In this document: piece after piece, positions 1-11,838 of the stretch | Layout of the letters: the number at the start of each line of letters is the position of its first letter | How positions within the stretch are numbered: position 1 is the first letter of the stretch | From: Heterodera schachtii | Lineage: Eukaryota > Nematoda > Chromadorea > Rhabditida > Heteroderidae | Assembly: GCA_023374025.1 (NCBI GenBank) | Contig: SIJG01000004.1 | Coordinates: forward strand, 3,752,965 to 3,816,964 | Direction of reading: 5' to 3' | DNA length: 64,000 nucleotides | Notes under the pieces: generated by a model | What the model saw: only the letters and a program-made list of their open reading frames with translations | Told to the model about the DNA's origin: nothing | Database searches by the model: none | Position numbers and translations under genes: made by a program

Positions 1-59
1 TAATTATTTATTTGCAAAATCAAAATCGAAAGTTTTTTAAGATTAGGTTATTAGAATAG

Positions 60-730
60 ATTTACTCGTGCCTTAGGGTATTTTGAAATGTCCGAATCTA
101 TCGACTTGCTCGTTGGAAAACTCTTCTTCTAATTTAGGAGGGAAATACGGCTTGTCTCTCTCTGCCTTTTATCATTTGGACTCATAATTTATTTTTTATA
201 TTATTCTTCATTGGTTTTAATTGAGTTTTACTTTAATTAATTTTTATTTTGAATTAAATAAACTTTTTGTACTTTGTTGTATTCATTTTTGTTAATATCA
301 AATTAACAAGTTAGATCTTTAAAATATTTCTATTCATTTCCATTATTTTTATTAGTGTACCCATGAGTACGTTGTCAACGTATAGATTTTTGTCGATTCG
401 TCGTGTGAAATTTGAATCATACAGCTCCAAATGTTCTCGAATAATTACGTTCAAAAGAAATTGGCTGAAGGCAAACCCAAAGCTAACTCTAATAATAAAT
501 TTTTATTTTCAATATGGTTCCATTTTATTTTTAATTATTTTTGTTTGAAAAGATTATTAATGTATAGCTTTTTTTGAATTAATAGTAATGTTTAAAGGCA
601 TTACAATTTTTTTCATATCCGATAATTAATATTTCTAACAATCAAGAATATAATTAAGTTTTTCTATTTATGTATCTTAAATATAATAATTCCACGATAA
701 TAAAAATGAAAATTATTGAAGTTAGAAAAT
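60..730 (+). repeat. Diverged segmental duplicate, copy A (partner 42440-43200)
   Basis: This stretch and 42440-43200 share long runs in the same order and orientation, for example ATATCAAATTAACAAGTTAG and the block around the ATG. Identity is interrupted by small indels. The partner is about 42 kb away, so this is an interspersed segmental duplication rather than a tandem array. No transposon ends were seen. Confidence 0.7.
363..470 (+). CDS. Putative short exon, copy A of a duplicated segment
   Basis: An ATG at 363 opens a reading frame of about 36 codons before a possible splice donor. The peptide starts MSTLSTYRFLSIRR and ends in RNWLK. A diverged copy lies at 42768-42863 with the same frame, a 12-nt in-frame length difference and mostly substitutions that keep the frame open. 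Both copies follow TTTTTATTAG, which looks like a nematode 3' splice site, and end in AAG before an intron-like T-rich stretch. Here the donor position reads GC (AAG/GCAAAC), whereas the other copy reads GT. I do not recognise the protein. Flanking non-coding DNA is also similar between the copies, so the conservation may only reflect recent duplication. A small exon of an unidentified gene is plausible but unproven. Confidence 0.3.
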
Positions 731-2990
731 AGTAATTTCAACTTTTAAAATTAATTTAATTCTATGTTGGGGATTCTCTTCAAAATTATTTCTTCTGTTT
801 TTTTCGGTTTTCTGTTTAAATTTTTGTTTTGGTTAAGCAAATATCAAATAATTAAAGACTTGAATGATTTTACTGTTTCGTTAATTAGTATTTTATATTT
901 TGATTTTTCTACAGAAAATTTATATAACTTCTTCAATGATAATTTATCAATTTGTATCTTTGTGTTTCTTTTCCTCCACGGCGATTTACTTTTTTTCTCA
1001 GCCAATAAAGAGCATGGCTTAATTTCTAATGTTTCACTAGGTCATTAGTTTTAAATTAGCAATTAATCTTAAATAAGCATTTTGATGTTTAAATTCGCTT
1101 ATTTTAATTTTAATTTTATTTTGCTTGATTTTTATTTGAAATAATATTAAAAAATTTAGGCTTTTAAATTTTATTCTTTTTTTATAGATCATAAAAATTC
1201 CTGTTAATTTTAACTTGAGCATTTCATTGTGATTTATGTCTGTTGTATATTTTTTGTACTGTTCAGATTTTTTGCATATTATTCTTATTTTCAAGTTTTC
1301 CCAAAGAATTTTTTTTCGCCAACTCGGCCAGCTACTTTCTTCATCACTAACATATTTCGTGTTTGGTTAAATTATTTTTATCTTATATAGTGCTAACTTA
1401 AAACCTAAATTAACTTTTTGGAAAATTGTATATTATTTTAAAGAATCCATTTTTTCTTAATGATTTAAGTAAGTTTATTTGGATTTGGTCAAATATTAAT
1501 GATAAATTAAATTTCTAATTAAGTATTATCTCAATGTCATTCATTTATTTATTTTTTACTTTATTTATTTTTATTATGATTTATTTTCATTTTGTTTATT
1601 TGGTTACGATAAAAACATATGGCAAATTATTATACCAAACGATTTTTCAAAATTTTCAATAAATTATGAATATTTATTTTATAATATTTCGTCAGATAGA
1701 AGAATATATTAGTTTATATTTTTGTATTTATTAAACGTAGAAATTCATGATTTACTGTTTGGATTACTCGTCTATTAAAAAAGTGATTTTACATTATTAA
1801 AATAAAATTTATTCAATCAGTAATATTTAAGTTGTAGATTTTGTTTCATATTAAATATACAAATTATAGTTTTATTGGTCGTCTCTTCTTTTAAGAACCG
1901 AATGGAATATATTGCATTTATTTAAAATAATCTTTATTTTAATTATATATTCGTACAAAATGCTATTTTTCATATTTTTTATCTTGCATAAGTTTATTAG
2001 TTATTTATTTTTTATTTTTTGCTTTCTAAAAAATCTTGAATTATCATAACCTGGCCAATCATGAAAAGACAGGATGTATGAAAATCATACCCCTTTGGCA
2101 AACGAATATTAATTATAATATTTTTATTGAATGGACGGATCTCTTCGCTATTTTCATCAAGACATACTACAAAATTTTAATGTATTGAATCTTTTAATTT
2201 ATAATAAGTCGTTTGGTTTAATGTATAATAAGGAAAATTTATTCATTTATTTCCAATAAATATATTTTTCCGTCAAAAAAGGTATTTTTGGTTAGCAATA
2301 TGTGTAATCAGATTTTCAGTATTTTCTTATTTCTTGTATATTATTGAATATACAAATAATATTAATATATTTTATTATTTAGTTATTCAGTCCTTTTAAA
2401 GGCATAATTCATCATAATATTTAATTCTGTCTTAAAAGATAAAACAAAAAATGATTTATTTCAATGTTTCAGGCTTTTTAGACATTTTGTGGCCATATTA
2501 GCGTTTTTTAACCCAACTTTGGATTTTTTAAGTTTAAACCTATTTTTTGCAGAAAGAATAGATATTATAATTTAAATATTTTCGTATCATTAGATAGTTC
2601 CTTAGGGTTCTATATTACTGTAAAATTTCAATCAATGTGTAAATATTAAAAAAAAAGTTATGAGCAAAAACCTCAAAAATTGACTTTTTCTTGGCTTTTT
2701 TGCGCCGTTTGTCAATATAATTACTACAAAAATTATCTATTTTTGTAAAAATTCCCATTTAATCTTTTTATCTATTAATTATATTTAAATTTGTTTCTTA
2801 TAAGTAAATTAGATCAACTTTTTATAGTAGCTAAACAGTGTTATTCATGGTTATTTTAATCTTCTTTTAATATTAACATGTTGTTTAAAAACGGAATTTT
2901 ACTCATAAGTATAAACATATTCATTAAAAATTTGCTATTCAAATCTTTTGTGGGTAAATTAATGACTTTAACTGTTTTTTTACTTTTGAA
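731..2990. other. AT-rich stretch without a recognisable gene
   Basis: The sequence is dominated by T-rich runs with short A-rich interruptions. The open frames here (for example 764-1048) encode only F/I/L/K/N-rich peptides expected from base composition. I see no domain, RNA gene or transposon end. Confidence 0.6.
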
Positions 2991-2999
2991 TCATTGAAT

Positions 3000-3460
3000 T
3001 ATATAACAAAGGTGTTAAAAGCTCACAGCAATTCAGCTGTATTGGTGCTCCTTTTTAACTAATTAATCGTTATTTATTCGTCTGATTTACTTAAATATAA
3101 ACTTTTACAACCTCTGGTCGGTATTTTTTAAATCATCTGAATTCTGATAATATTCTTCAAATATCAATATTATATGTTGATGCGAAATAATTCTCGGCAT
3201 ATTATCTTCGTAGAATTTAGACAATTTTCACAGATTACAACACAAAATATTTATCGATTTTTATTTGTAGTTTGATTTACTATATCAATTTTAAATAAAA
3301 TTTCTAATTTATTTCTCTGCTTTTGTCTATTATTTAATTGTAATTTTTTTAATTGTAGCGTATTTTTAATTTTATGCAATTATTTCACCGCTTTTTAACT
3401 TTCCAGTTTTTGGCATTTATTTCAGCATTTTTAGCAAAATATAGGAGCCTATTTATCGAT
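3000..3460 (+). repeat. Diverged local duplication (partner about 6265-6560)
   Basis: The blocks 'AACTAATTAATCGTTATTT' and 'TTTGTCTATTATTTAATTG' with their surroundings recur in the same order near 6265-6560. This indicates an old direct duplication with indels. No coding capacity is evident. Confidence 0.55.
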
Positions 3461-3524
3461 TTTTAAAATGCCAAGGGTGCGACGGGTCGGCGTCATTTTG
3501 TGTAGATTTTTTTAAGAAAGCAGC

Positions 3525-3690
3525 GAATGAAAGAGAGAAAGAGAAAGAGAAGGGGTCAAAAAGGAAGCAAAAAAAGAATGAAAGAAAAAAGAAAAAGAGA
3601 GAGAGAGGAGAGAGAGATAGAGGAGAGCGAGAGAGAGGAGAAAGAGAGAGAGAGAGAGAGAAGAGGAAGAGAGCGAGAGAAAAACCGCAT
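3525..3690 (+). repeat. GA-rich purine microsatellite
   Basis: The tract is made of GAGA and GAAA units on the + strand, so the minus strand is CT-rich. The serine/leucine-rich open frames on the minus strand here are products of the repeat and are not genes. Confidence 0.9.
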
Positions 3691-4220
3691 GTGAAAAACG
3701 CAAAATATATACAAAAAACGTACCAAGTTCATAATCAAAATATAATAACAAATTTTATCTTGATTTTTGAATATTTTTTTAGAATATCGAGAAATAGTGC
3801 ACAAAATGTCATAAAAATAAATAATCAAGCTGAGAATAAAGTTTTATGTATTATAAATTGATTTTTGACATTCTTTTTAGAAATATCGATTTTTGGCTGA
3901 TTTTTAATAAATTGAATTTATCAACGTAACTTTAATCGTGATCGGGAAGATCTTCTAAGATGATTTATTTTGTTCGAATTTGTTAATTAATTTTATCCTA
4001 TTTAAGACATGGATAAGCATGATCCGGAAACTTCCCAGAAACATTGGTGAAGTACAGGCGAGCATGTCGTGACGGACAAAATCAAGATGTTTGAAAGTAA
4101 ATTATATTTGTTCAAGCATTCTATTTACTTTGCTTCCTAATATAATAATGTTTATTATAAAACATTTTAATTTAAAGATATTTTATTTTAAGATTAATTG
4201 TTCAGGTAAATATTGATCAT

Positions 4221-4827
4221 TAGGGATTCTTTTTTTAGGCACAAAAAATCGCGAAATAGGCACCTAAAAAGGCAGAAAAAAATCGCAAAATAGGCGCCAA
4301 ATAGGCACAAAAACCCTCAAATAGGCACTAAAATAGGCAAAAAAAATTTTTTATTAAAGCTTTTTAGGCAGCAAAACACGTAAAAATTAATCAAAAAACT
4401 TATTTTACCCATATTTCAATTGTTTTAAAGTTGTTTTCGATAAAAATAATTTTTTAAACCAAAATTTTTATTATGAAAAAATAATTGAATTTTGAGGATC
4501 AATTTTTGTGAAAAAAAATTTTTCAATTCTTACGGGTGTATATTTTCGAAAAAATTTCAAGTGATTCTTAGGGGTGTATTTTTCATTTTTATTGCATTTT
4601 TGTTAACTATTTTTCCGGAAATTCTGAAAAAGTCCTCAAAAATGGCGAAATAGGCACAAAAATAGGCAAATAGGCATTAAGCACAAAAAGTCCAAAATAG
4701 GCAAAAATAGGCATTATAAAAGTCATCGTAGACACCCCAAACCAAGTGGAAAATGCTTTTTTCGTGCTTATCTAAGCGTATTAAGTGCGCAGAAATTTTA
4801 GGCATTTGCCTAAAAAAAGAATCCCTA
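4221..4827. mobile_element. hAT-like non-autonomous element with 21-bp perfect TIRs
   Basis: The ends are perfect 21-bp inverted repeats beginning TAGGGATTC and ending GAATCCCTA. The element is flanked by the 8-bp direct repeat TTGATCAT at 4213-4220 and 4828-4835, as expected for a hAT target-site duplication. Subterminal regions on both sides are rich in a short unit, AAATAGGCA, in several variants. No transposase frame is present, so mobilisation would need a helper. A region near 50325-50760 has similar interior sequence and a comparable subterminal unit (AATAGTGAC), and may be a diverged relative. Confidence 0.8.
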
Positions 4828-4835
4828 TTGATCAT

Positions 4836-5035
4836 AGTCACCAAATTCAAAAATGCTTAAAAACGGTCAGAATCGATGTAAAAAGGTTAGAAATTGGTCG
4901 GAAAAATAGAATATGGGGCCCGCTTGCCCTTTTTCAGGCTGAAAATTGCCGGAATTGGAGTGCCAAACTCAGCTGGGACTCAAATGACCGTACTATAAAA
5001 AGCACTAAAAAACATTTTAAATAATTTTCTAGGGT
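4836..5035. repeat. Dispersed repeat related to 24935-25010
   Basis: The context 'aaggTtAGAAATTGGTCGG ... ATGGGgcCCGCTTGCC' resembles the stretch just before the second GC-hairpin module near 24.95 kb. Order and orientation are preserved but divergence is high. The 79-codon open frame at 4785-5024 crosses the end of the hAT-like element and has no recognisable domain, so I do not call it a gene. Confidence 0.4.
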
Positions 5036-5099
5036 AATTTGTGGCTCTGATCACGAAAATGACCTTCATTTTGCAAAATTCCGAACCCCGAACCCTAAT

Positions 5100-5347
5100 T
5101 CGAACAAAATTTAAAATTTATAAACAATAGCATCTGAGCACCGGGACAACTCCCAGTGAAAATAGACATTTCAGTACCAGCGAAATAATCAAGACAATAC
5201 TCAAATTTTCGCAAAAGGGAGCATGCGAAGACGGAGCAAGTAGTGGCGCGAGACGGAGGGCGGAGGAAAAAGTCTGACGAGCGCCACAGGCGGTCGGTTG
5301 ACTGCGGGGGCCCGAAGGGCCCCCGCCCATTTTATTTCAATTACTAG
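5100..5347. mobile_element. GC-rich island ending in a strong hairpin (possible Helitron-like 3' end)
   Basis: GC content rises sharply from about 5190. The island ends in a perfect 10-bp stem, GCGGGGGCCC, with loop GAA and its complement at 5304-5326. CTAG follows at 5344-5347. A GC-rich subterminal hairpin before a CTRR terminus is the pattern of Helitron 3' ends, but the gap of 17 nt is longer than usual and the next host base is A, not T. No 5' TC end or Rep/helicase gene was seen. A transposon terminus of another kind is equally possible. Confidence 0.3.
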
Positions 5348-5349
5348 AA

Positions 5350-8300
5350 AAATGAGCATCTTATAATTTATTATTGATTATGCCCTTATAATTGTTTTAC
5401 TAGAAGTTTCTCTCTATTCGAATAATTCGCTCATAGTTTAAGAAAGTTTTGAATTTATTCTTTAAATTAATGATGATGATGTTTTCATTCATTTTATTTA
5501 TTTTAGAAGATAAGGATTATGTTTTTTATCAAATTTTAATATCTGTACTGCTATTTATAAATGATTAAATTAAAAATTTACTATTTTATTAATATTTCGT
5601 CATGAATTTACTAAATGAATAAATTATTTAATTAATTTCTTAATTTAATAAATTTTTGTTTTTTATTAATAATGGCATTATATTTTTGCCAATTCATTGA
5701 TTTTTTACGTGCATCTTTAGAAGATTTGCTTTCGTATTGAACTTTTTACCGAACTTTTGATTCTCAATTATTATTTCTGAATTTTCTGCTAATCTTTACG
5801 CATTAATGCATGTTTATAATTTTTTGCTTTATTGTAACTATTTAAATTAAAAATATTTGTTTAATTTTTTCTGTACTTATTTGTTAAAAAATTTTACGGA
5901 AATTTTTCTAATACCGAATTAAAGTGGAAAGGACCGTGCCTTGAAAAGGACCATGGCGGGAATCAGGATATGGTTTTATTTTTATTTATTAATGTTATTT
6001 AAAGTTATTTTTATGTTTATTTTATTAAATTAAAGAAATTTTTAAAAGTTGATTTTTATATATTCAATATTTTTTAACAATTTTATTAAATTTGGTTTAT
6101 TATTCTTTAGAATTTGGCATTTTATTTTTATGAATTATTTTTTGTTCCTCGAATGCTGATGTAGAGACATTTTCGTAAATATAATGCAGAAAATTAATCA
6201 ATTATAAAAATTATGTACATATTGCAATTGTTTAGTTTTGTATTAAATGATTTCATATATTTATTTTTTTTCAGTTAAAACTTCACAGCAATGGAGCTTT
6301 ATTTGTGCTCTTTTTTTCACTAATTAATCGTTATTTCACCATTTATCGCTTAGTATATGTAGATGATTTTAATATATCAATTTAAAATTAAATTTCTAAT
6401 TTATTTCTCAGCTTTTGTCTATTATTTAATTGAAAATTTTTTTTAATATTGAAACGGAAGTTTTAATTTTAGGCAATTATTTCACCACTTTTTGACATTT
6501 TCCAGTTTTATGAGTTTATTTCAGCATTTTAGCACGATATAGATAACTCTTTATTGATTTTTAGCAATTAAAAATCGTAACTTTGATTATAAAAGGATAT
6601 TTAATGCCATTTTTTTCCATCTACAAGCTGGTCCTCTGGGTCAAAACATCGCCCACAGCTATGCCAATAGCAGCCATAATTTTTCGACTTAAAATTTTGA
6701 GTTTTACTTAATTTGGTTTCATCGTGTAAAAAGCCACCTGTTATACTGATTATTTGGGCCTAATATTTATTTGCAATAAATGTTATTTAATTTTATTTTT
6801 GGGCATGTTATAATAATAGTTAAATTTGAAAATATTTTATATTGATTTTTTGCAATTTGCAAGTTTTTGTACCTTCAATTTTTCTCTTTTAGAATATTCG
6901 AATACATTACATTCTAATTACACCCAAAGAAAAAAAAACAATTAATCTAACAAATTTTTATTAATATTTCTTAAATATTTAAAAAAACATTTAATATAGC
7001 GTTTTTAATAATATATATTGCTGCTGAAAACGAAACAACATTATTATTATTTTTTTGATTTAAATTTTAATTTAAAAATATTTTACATTTTTGGTTTTTA
7101 TCTTGGTAATTATCCAATTAACTTTGATTTATTAATTAAAAATCTATTTTTTAGGTTTTTCTTTTTGTTCGAAGGTGAGGTCTTAAATGGATTTGTTTAT
7201 TTACTTTTAAAGTTGAATTTATATTCAGAATTGTCCTTCAGAATTCACTTTCATATAAATTTTTAATTTTTTTTTAAATAAATAGTTTTATTTATCTTTT
7301 AATAAATTTTTTAAAATTTTTTAAAAAGATAATGTTTAGTTGGCTTTTATCAATTTATTACATAAATTTCTGCTATTTTTATTTAATTGTTAATGTTAAC
7401 TAATTTAAACAATCTCTAAATAATTCATTTTTAATCGATTGATATATTAATAATAATAATAATATTTATTTATTTATTGAATTTTTATTATTATAACATT
7501 TATTATCCTTCTTATAAATGATGTGTCGTTAATTTTATATAGATAATTTCAAATATTTTTCTTTTTTTGAATCCATATTTTTTAGTTTATGTAAATTTTT
7601 AAAAGCATGAAATTGTTATACTGTATTGTGAAAATTTTTTCTTCAAAATTTGAAATTTATTTTACTAATAAATGAGTTACACAATATTGATAAAATTTTT
7701 AAGAATCATTAAACTGAATAAAAACTTGTTTTTCTTGCGTTCCTCACCGAACTCATGCCGCGGAAATAAATAAATAAGCAAAAACTCCACTTGGACGCAA
7801 AAAAATGCCAATTAGCCAATTAATCTTAATGAGCTTATCCCCTCCCCTTACTTGCTACATCTACTACCTCATTTTCCTCATTCATGCATCTCCCTTCCAT
7901 CTTTCTTTTTTATCGTTTACAGGTAAAAATATCTTGCAAAAATTTTATAATATTGTTAAAAAGTTTTAAAATATTTTATAATATTGTTACAATGTTTTAA
8001 AATATTGTTACTTTATTTAAAGTTACTTTTTTATTTTTATAATGAATTGAAAAAAAACACTAAAAGTTTGTATAAATAACAACTTTTTGCTTTTTTTTTC
8101 TTTTGTATCAGATGTATATTGTGGGATTTATTGAGTTATAATTAAAATTAAAAAATTTTTATAATATTGTAAAATGTAGTAAATTATCTATTATTAAAGT
8201 AATTTTTAATTTCAATTCTTTGCATTGCAAGCGAATTCATTGTTAGGGATTTGTCAACGAACATTGACTGCATTTTCAATTGGAAACGACTTTAGTTTTC

Positions 8301-9400
8301 GTTAAAACATTTATAAATATTTGCACTTCTATAAAAACATGAAATTTAAATGCTTCATAACTAACTAAAAAACATTTTAAAAAAATTAATTTATTTTTGC
8401 TAATCATTTGGTTATTAATTTCTTAGTCTTATTTACTTCTATTTTCAAAATAGTCAATTTTATGTCTGACCTTCATCCAAGAATCAGACCGATATTCATG
8501 ATGATATTCAAAAGGTTATGAAATTTAAGCAAAAAAATCTATTAATTATTATTTTAATTTCTTTTTAATGTAATTATTTATTTATTCTTTTTTCATTGGA
8601 GTATTCATGTTTCAACATTCATTATAATTAAGCTATTTTCTTGCTTTTTTAATTTACATATATTATATAACAATTTAATATTTATATTGCAAAAAAAAAA
8701 TTCTTTTTATATTATTTATCCAAAAATTACATTCCTTACAATGACCTTATTTTGCAATAAAAAGTCATTAATATCAAATTCTTTGTTTTGCTTTTAATTA
8801 TACTCGTAAAAACGCAGTAATTTACTAAACAAAAATCAACAATTTTCATTGGTGATTAATGAGTTAAGGAACATTTATTTATTATTTTCAATAATTAATA
8901 TTTAGAATTTGAAAATTAAATTTTGTTCACATGCTTGGGTGTAACTCCTCCAAACAAGTACATTACCGGGATAGAGTCAATAATTTCATAGAATATAGAT
9001 AATAGATATTTATTTAATTATTTTGCATTAATTTATTAATATGGTGCAATTTTAATTTAAATAAGACTTTCCCATATGGTACTTATTGAAAATGTTGTAA
9101 AAGGCATAAGACATGATTTTAAAATTTGGTGTTTATTTATGCTTTTTCTAGAATTTACTATCACAAGTTATATAATAAATTGATTTTATTTTTTATATCT
9201 AAAGCAATTTTAATTTTGAATTTTTTAAATTTAATTTTTCTTATAAAATTATAATAACATTTATTTTTTGCTATAATTCTTGTTTTTAATCTTTAATTCT
9301 CGCGGACCCATTGGAGTTCATAATTTCTTTTTGCCCTATATTAATCTTATAAAACCCAGAATATTTATTTTTCTTCGCAATAATTTTTAATTTATTTTAC
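5350..9400. other. AT-rich stretch, no gene recognised
   Basis: This is T-rich non-coding DNA. It includes the duplication partner at 6265-6560, a slightly GC-richer patch at about 6620-6690, a pyrimidine-rich patch at about 7830-7920 ending in TTTACAG, and imperfect tandem TAATATTGTTA-type units at 7940-8010. Open frames such as 7018-7266 are composition artefacts. I see nothing here that supports a gene call. Confidence 0.55.
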
Positions 9401-9410
9401 AATATTAAAG

Positions 9411-9517
9411 CAGTGTTTATTACTTCATCGAACTCATGGACGGTCTGTCTCATGGTTTATATTGATTTTCCAATGGTTCACAACGATCGTGACCTTGACG
9501 TTCAGACCAGGCTATAT
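9411..9517 (+). CDS. Isolated exon-like island, protein unknown
   Basis: Within AT-rich DNA, about 105 nt read as SNSWTVCLMVYIDFP, followed by VHNDRDLDVQTRLYSQFA. Codon use is distinctly less AT-rich than the neighbourhood. The segment follows TTACAATATTAAAG and runs into GAAGTACGTTT, which could be a 3' splice site and a GTACGT donor. The amino-acid composition looks like real protein rather than T-rich noise. I do not recognise the family, and I see no partner exon near by. It could be an exon of a gene with very long introns or a stranded gene fragment. Confidence 0.3.
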
Positions 9518-10418
9518 TCTCAGTTCGCGAAGTACGTTTACTTTTTGAAGAATATTAAAACAAATAATAAGATTCATTCTTCTTTTTTATTTTCTCTTGC
9601 AAAGCCAATTGAAATTAGGGCACTTGTCTGTGTAGATTGCTATTTATTCTATTATATTTATATGTTAATATTTTATAAACAAGTTGTATATTTAATACAA
9701 AATTCCTAAAAAACAAAGTCAGCAGTCGATTATGATGTTTATTAAATTTAAAAATTACAGATATAAATCAGTATTTATCCTTTGAAAACTTGTCTTTATC
9801 TTTCTGACTAGGATTATTGCATTTCCTTTATTGAATAATTTGTCAAATGGGATTTTAATTTTTTGTAATCAACCATTTTTTCATGAATTTTTCTATTTCT
9901 TTTGCATAAATAAGATTATGGTATATTAATTTGATTTAAACAAATGTTTATTTTTTAAAATAAAAATATCTTTTAAAAATTGAACTATATTCATTAACAT
10001 TTTAAGGATCAAGCATAATTCATTTTAAAATTTATCAGAATTAAATCCAATTTAAATGGAGTAAATATTAGTTGTGTAGATGACATCGTATAAAAAATGT
10101 TGATCTAAATTTAATTTTATGTATTACGATATTAAGATTTAGTTTTATATGTAAAGATACCCTAATTAATATATGAAAGTTACTTTATTATTTTTATATG
10201 GAGCCCAGCTACAAGGATACATTTTCTCCCACTCGGTTATATTTTATTTAATCAAACATTATATATTAATATTCTTTCTGGACGAAATACTAAATTAATA
10301 TTCTAAATTTATTTTTTATAAATGTTATTATCTTGCAATTCAGATCCGTTAAATGTCACTTTTTTAATGAAATATTTAAATATTTTTCTATTTAATGATA
10401 TACCTATATATCTATTTT

Positions 10419-10752
10419 AATTTTTATTTCTTTACATTTTCTCATCATTTTGTCGCTGTTCACTTTTATAAATCCAATAGATTACTTAAAATATTTGTTT
10501 AAATCGTCCTATGCATTAATAACTTAATATCAATTATTTTCTTTATATTTTTTATTTCATGGTGAATAATTACACTTTGCCAGTTTTTCATTAATTTACG
10601 ATAAAAAAATCATGCAATTATAGCTGTCTGAAAACATTAAATTTAGAATTAAACTTTAATGAATTCTGTTACTGAATTTTATATTAAAAATTTCATGAAT
10701 GCATCTTTATGTTATTAATAATTTAATATTATGCTCTAGTTCATCTCTTACT
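10419..10752 (+). repeat. Left arm of a long host-DNA inverted repeat (partner 21884-22296)
   Basis: The reverse complement of this AT-rich segment recurs at 21884-22296 with near identity. The main difference is about 75-80 bp in the right arm that is missing here, near the GCATTAATAA block. The left arm runs directly into retroelement sequence at CTCTTACTGTCGCG, whereas the right arm (read in reverse) continues into AT-rich DNA. One copy therefore has an abrupt fusion to the retroelement. Confidence 0.85.
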
Positions 10753-10916
10753 GTCGCGAAACCGCGACGAGAATTGGGGAGAGGGGTCGGGCCAATTGTC
10801 CTTTACGCCGGGCTCGGGCGGGCACTACAATGCCCGTAAAATTGATGAGGAGGAGGAGAACCGATGGGCCACCCAGGATGCCTGGTTTACGGCACCCCCA
10901 CGAGTCCCGGGCCCCA
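10752..10916 (+). repeat. 165-bp inverted repeat, left arm (partner 17993-18157)
   Basis: Reading base by base, the reverse complement of this segment matches 17993-18157 with no difference that I could find. The outer homology limits are TGTCGCGAAACC at 10752 and GGGCCCCA at 10916. It encodes part of the C-terminal region of ORF X in both orientations. Confidence 0.9.
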
Positions 10917-10942
10917 AGAAGAAGAAGTCGTGGTACCGTTGA
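10752..10942 (+). pseudogene. C-terminal fragment of ORF X upstream of the LTR
   Basis: The + frame starting with TCG at 10754 reads SRNRDENWGEGSGQ and continues through the same residues as the minus-strand ORF at 17955-19760. After PPRVPGP it goes on to a basic tail, KKKKSWYR, and a TGA stop at 10940-10942. That tail is absent from the minus-strand copy, which is broken at the fold-back, so this fragment probably shows the natural C-terminus. It lies immediately before the LTR, as expected if ORF X was the last gene of an element whose 3' LTR this is. The AAGAAGAAGAAG run at about 10916-10927 is purine-rich and might serve as a polypurine tract. Upstream sequence is lost at a junction with host DNA. 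Confidence 0.7.
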
Positions 10943-11364
10943 TGGTCGGGAATGTTCCCGTTGATCGGTCAGTCGGAGCAGAAGAGCGGAGAAATAACGA
11001 AAAAACCATCCCCCCAATTTGTTTTCACCTTCTTTTTCTTCCCATTTTTCTCTTTTTATTCAAATCGTCTTTTTTCATTTTGCATTTCTCATTATCCAAT
11101 TTCACATCTGCATTTTCTCCATCTTTTCTTCGTCCCATTTGCATTTTCACATTCATTCACATTTTCAAATTCCTTTTGTCCAGCCCGATTGGGCATCCTT
11201 TTCTCAAAATGTTTACCATTATATTTTTGCCCGCCATCCCCTCTTTTCATCCATTTTTTGTACTCTGATCCCCCCAACATATTCAGCGATGCCCCTTTCT
11301 CTTTGTCTCTCAAAATGCCCACTTTTCTCTTCATTCACGTGTTTTTACATAATTGCTCGGGGGC

Positions 11365-11371
11365 TATTTAA
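11365..11371 (+). promoter_or_regulatory. TATA-like box in the LTR
   Basis: TATTTAA lies within GGGGGCTATTTAATCAC, about 130 nt upstream of the AATAAA signal. This spacing suits a U3 promoter with transcription starting near 11395. It is inferred from position and motif only. Confidence 0.45.
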
Positions 11372-11498
11372 TCACTGCGCCCCCCACTTCTCTTCCACTT
11401 CTCTTTTTCTCTTCTGTTTTCTGTGTCCACTTTTTGCCCCCCAATTTCGCCTTCTGCTGACCTATTTACTCTTATCGCCGATTTTTTCTCCTTTGGCA

Positions 11499-11504
11499 AA
11501 TAAA
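11499..11504 (+). terminator. Polyadenylation signal AATAAA in the LTR
   Basis: AATAAA is followed by a GT-rich stretch (TTGTTGTTTGGTTTG), the usual layout of a cleavage/polyadenylation site, and would define the R/U5 boundary of the LTR. Confidence 0.5.
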
Positions 11505-11838
11505 ATTGTTGTTTGGTTTGCTGTTCCTTAATCTGCCTAAGGGACGGTCCCCTCTCTTTGGGGAAACTCGCCAATTCTCGTTGTTTGGGGCATCCCTCGC
11601 CCCAGGGTCCGCGTCGTCAAGAGCAGCCAAAGTCGTACGGGGTCGGATCAATTCCTCTGATCCGAAGCCCATCCCTTCCCTTCGCCTCCCCCAATTTTGG
11701 TGATTGGAAGCGGGACCGTTCCCGGCGTACGAGAAGGAGGTTCACTCACTCCAAAACTGAGTGGTGGTGCCGTTAGACCCATCCCCACCCTTGTGACAAA
11801 TCGGGACCCGCTCCCGTGATCCCGCATTTGCCACAAAC

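Larger units (their letters stand above)
10943..11838 (+). repeat. Probable LTR of the BEL/Pao element
   Basis: The roughly 0.9-kb region between the ORF X stop and the primer-binding site has LTR organisation. It starts near the palindrome CGGGAATGTTCCCG (10948-10961), has a long pyrimidine-rich U3, a TATTTAA box, an AATAAA signal, a GC-rich U5, and ends near GCCACAAAC. The start is uncertain (10943 or 10953), and no second copy is present in the window for comparison. Overlapping open frames in the pyrimidine-rich part (11019-11531 and others) are low-complexity and are not genes. Confidence 0.65.

Noticed and set aside
764..1048. 94-codon hydrophobic frame
   Set aside because: F/L/I-rich product of T-rich DNA; no conserved features.
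3512..3828. Ser/Leu-rich minus-strand open frames
   Set aside because: They are translations of the GA microsatellite.
7018..7266. 82-codon hydrophobic frame
   Set aside because: Composition artefact of T-rich sequence; opens with a non-ATG codon.
11019..11531. Phe/Ser-rich open frames in the LTR
   Set aside because: Low-complexity pyrimidine-rich U3 sequence; no domain, and they overlap the LTR regulatory region.
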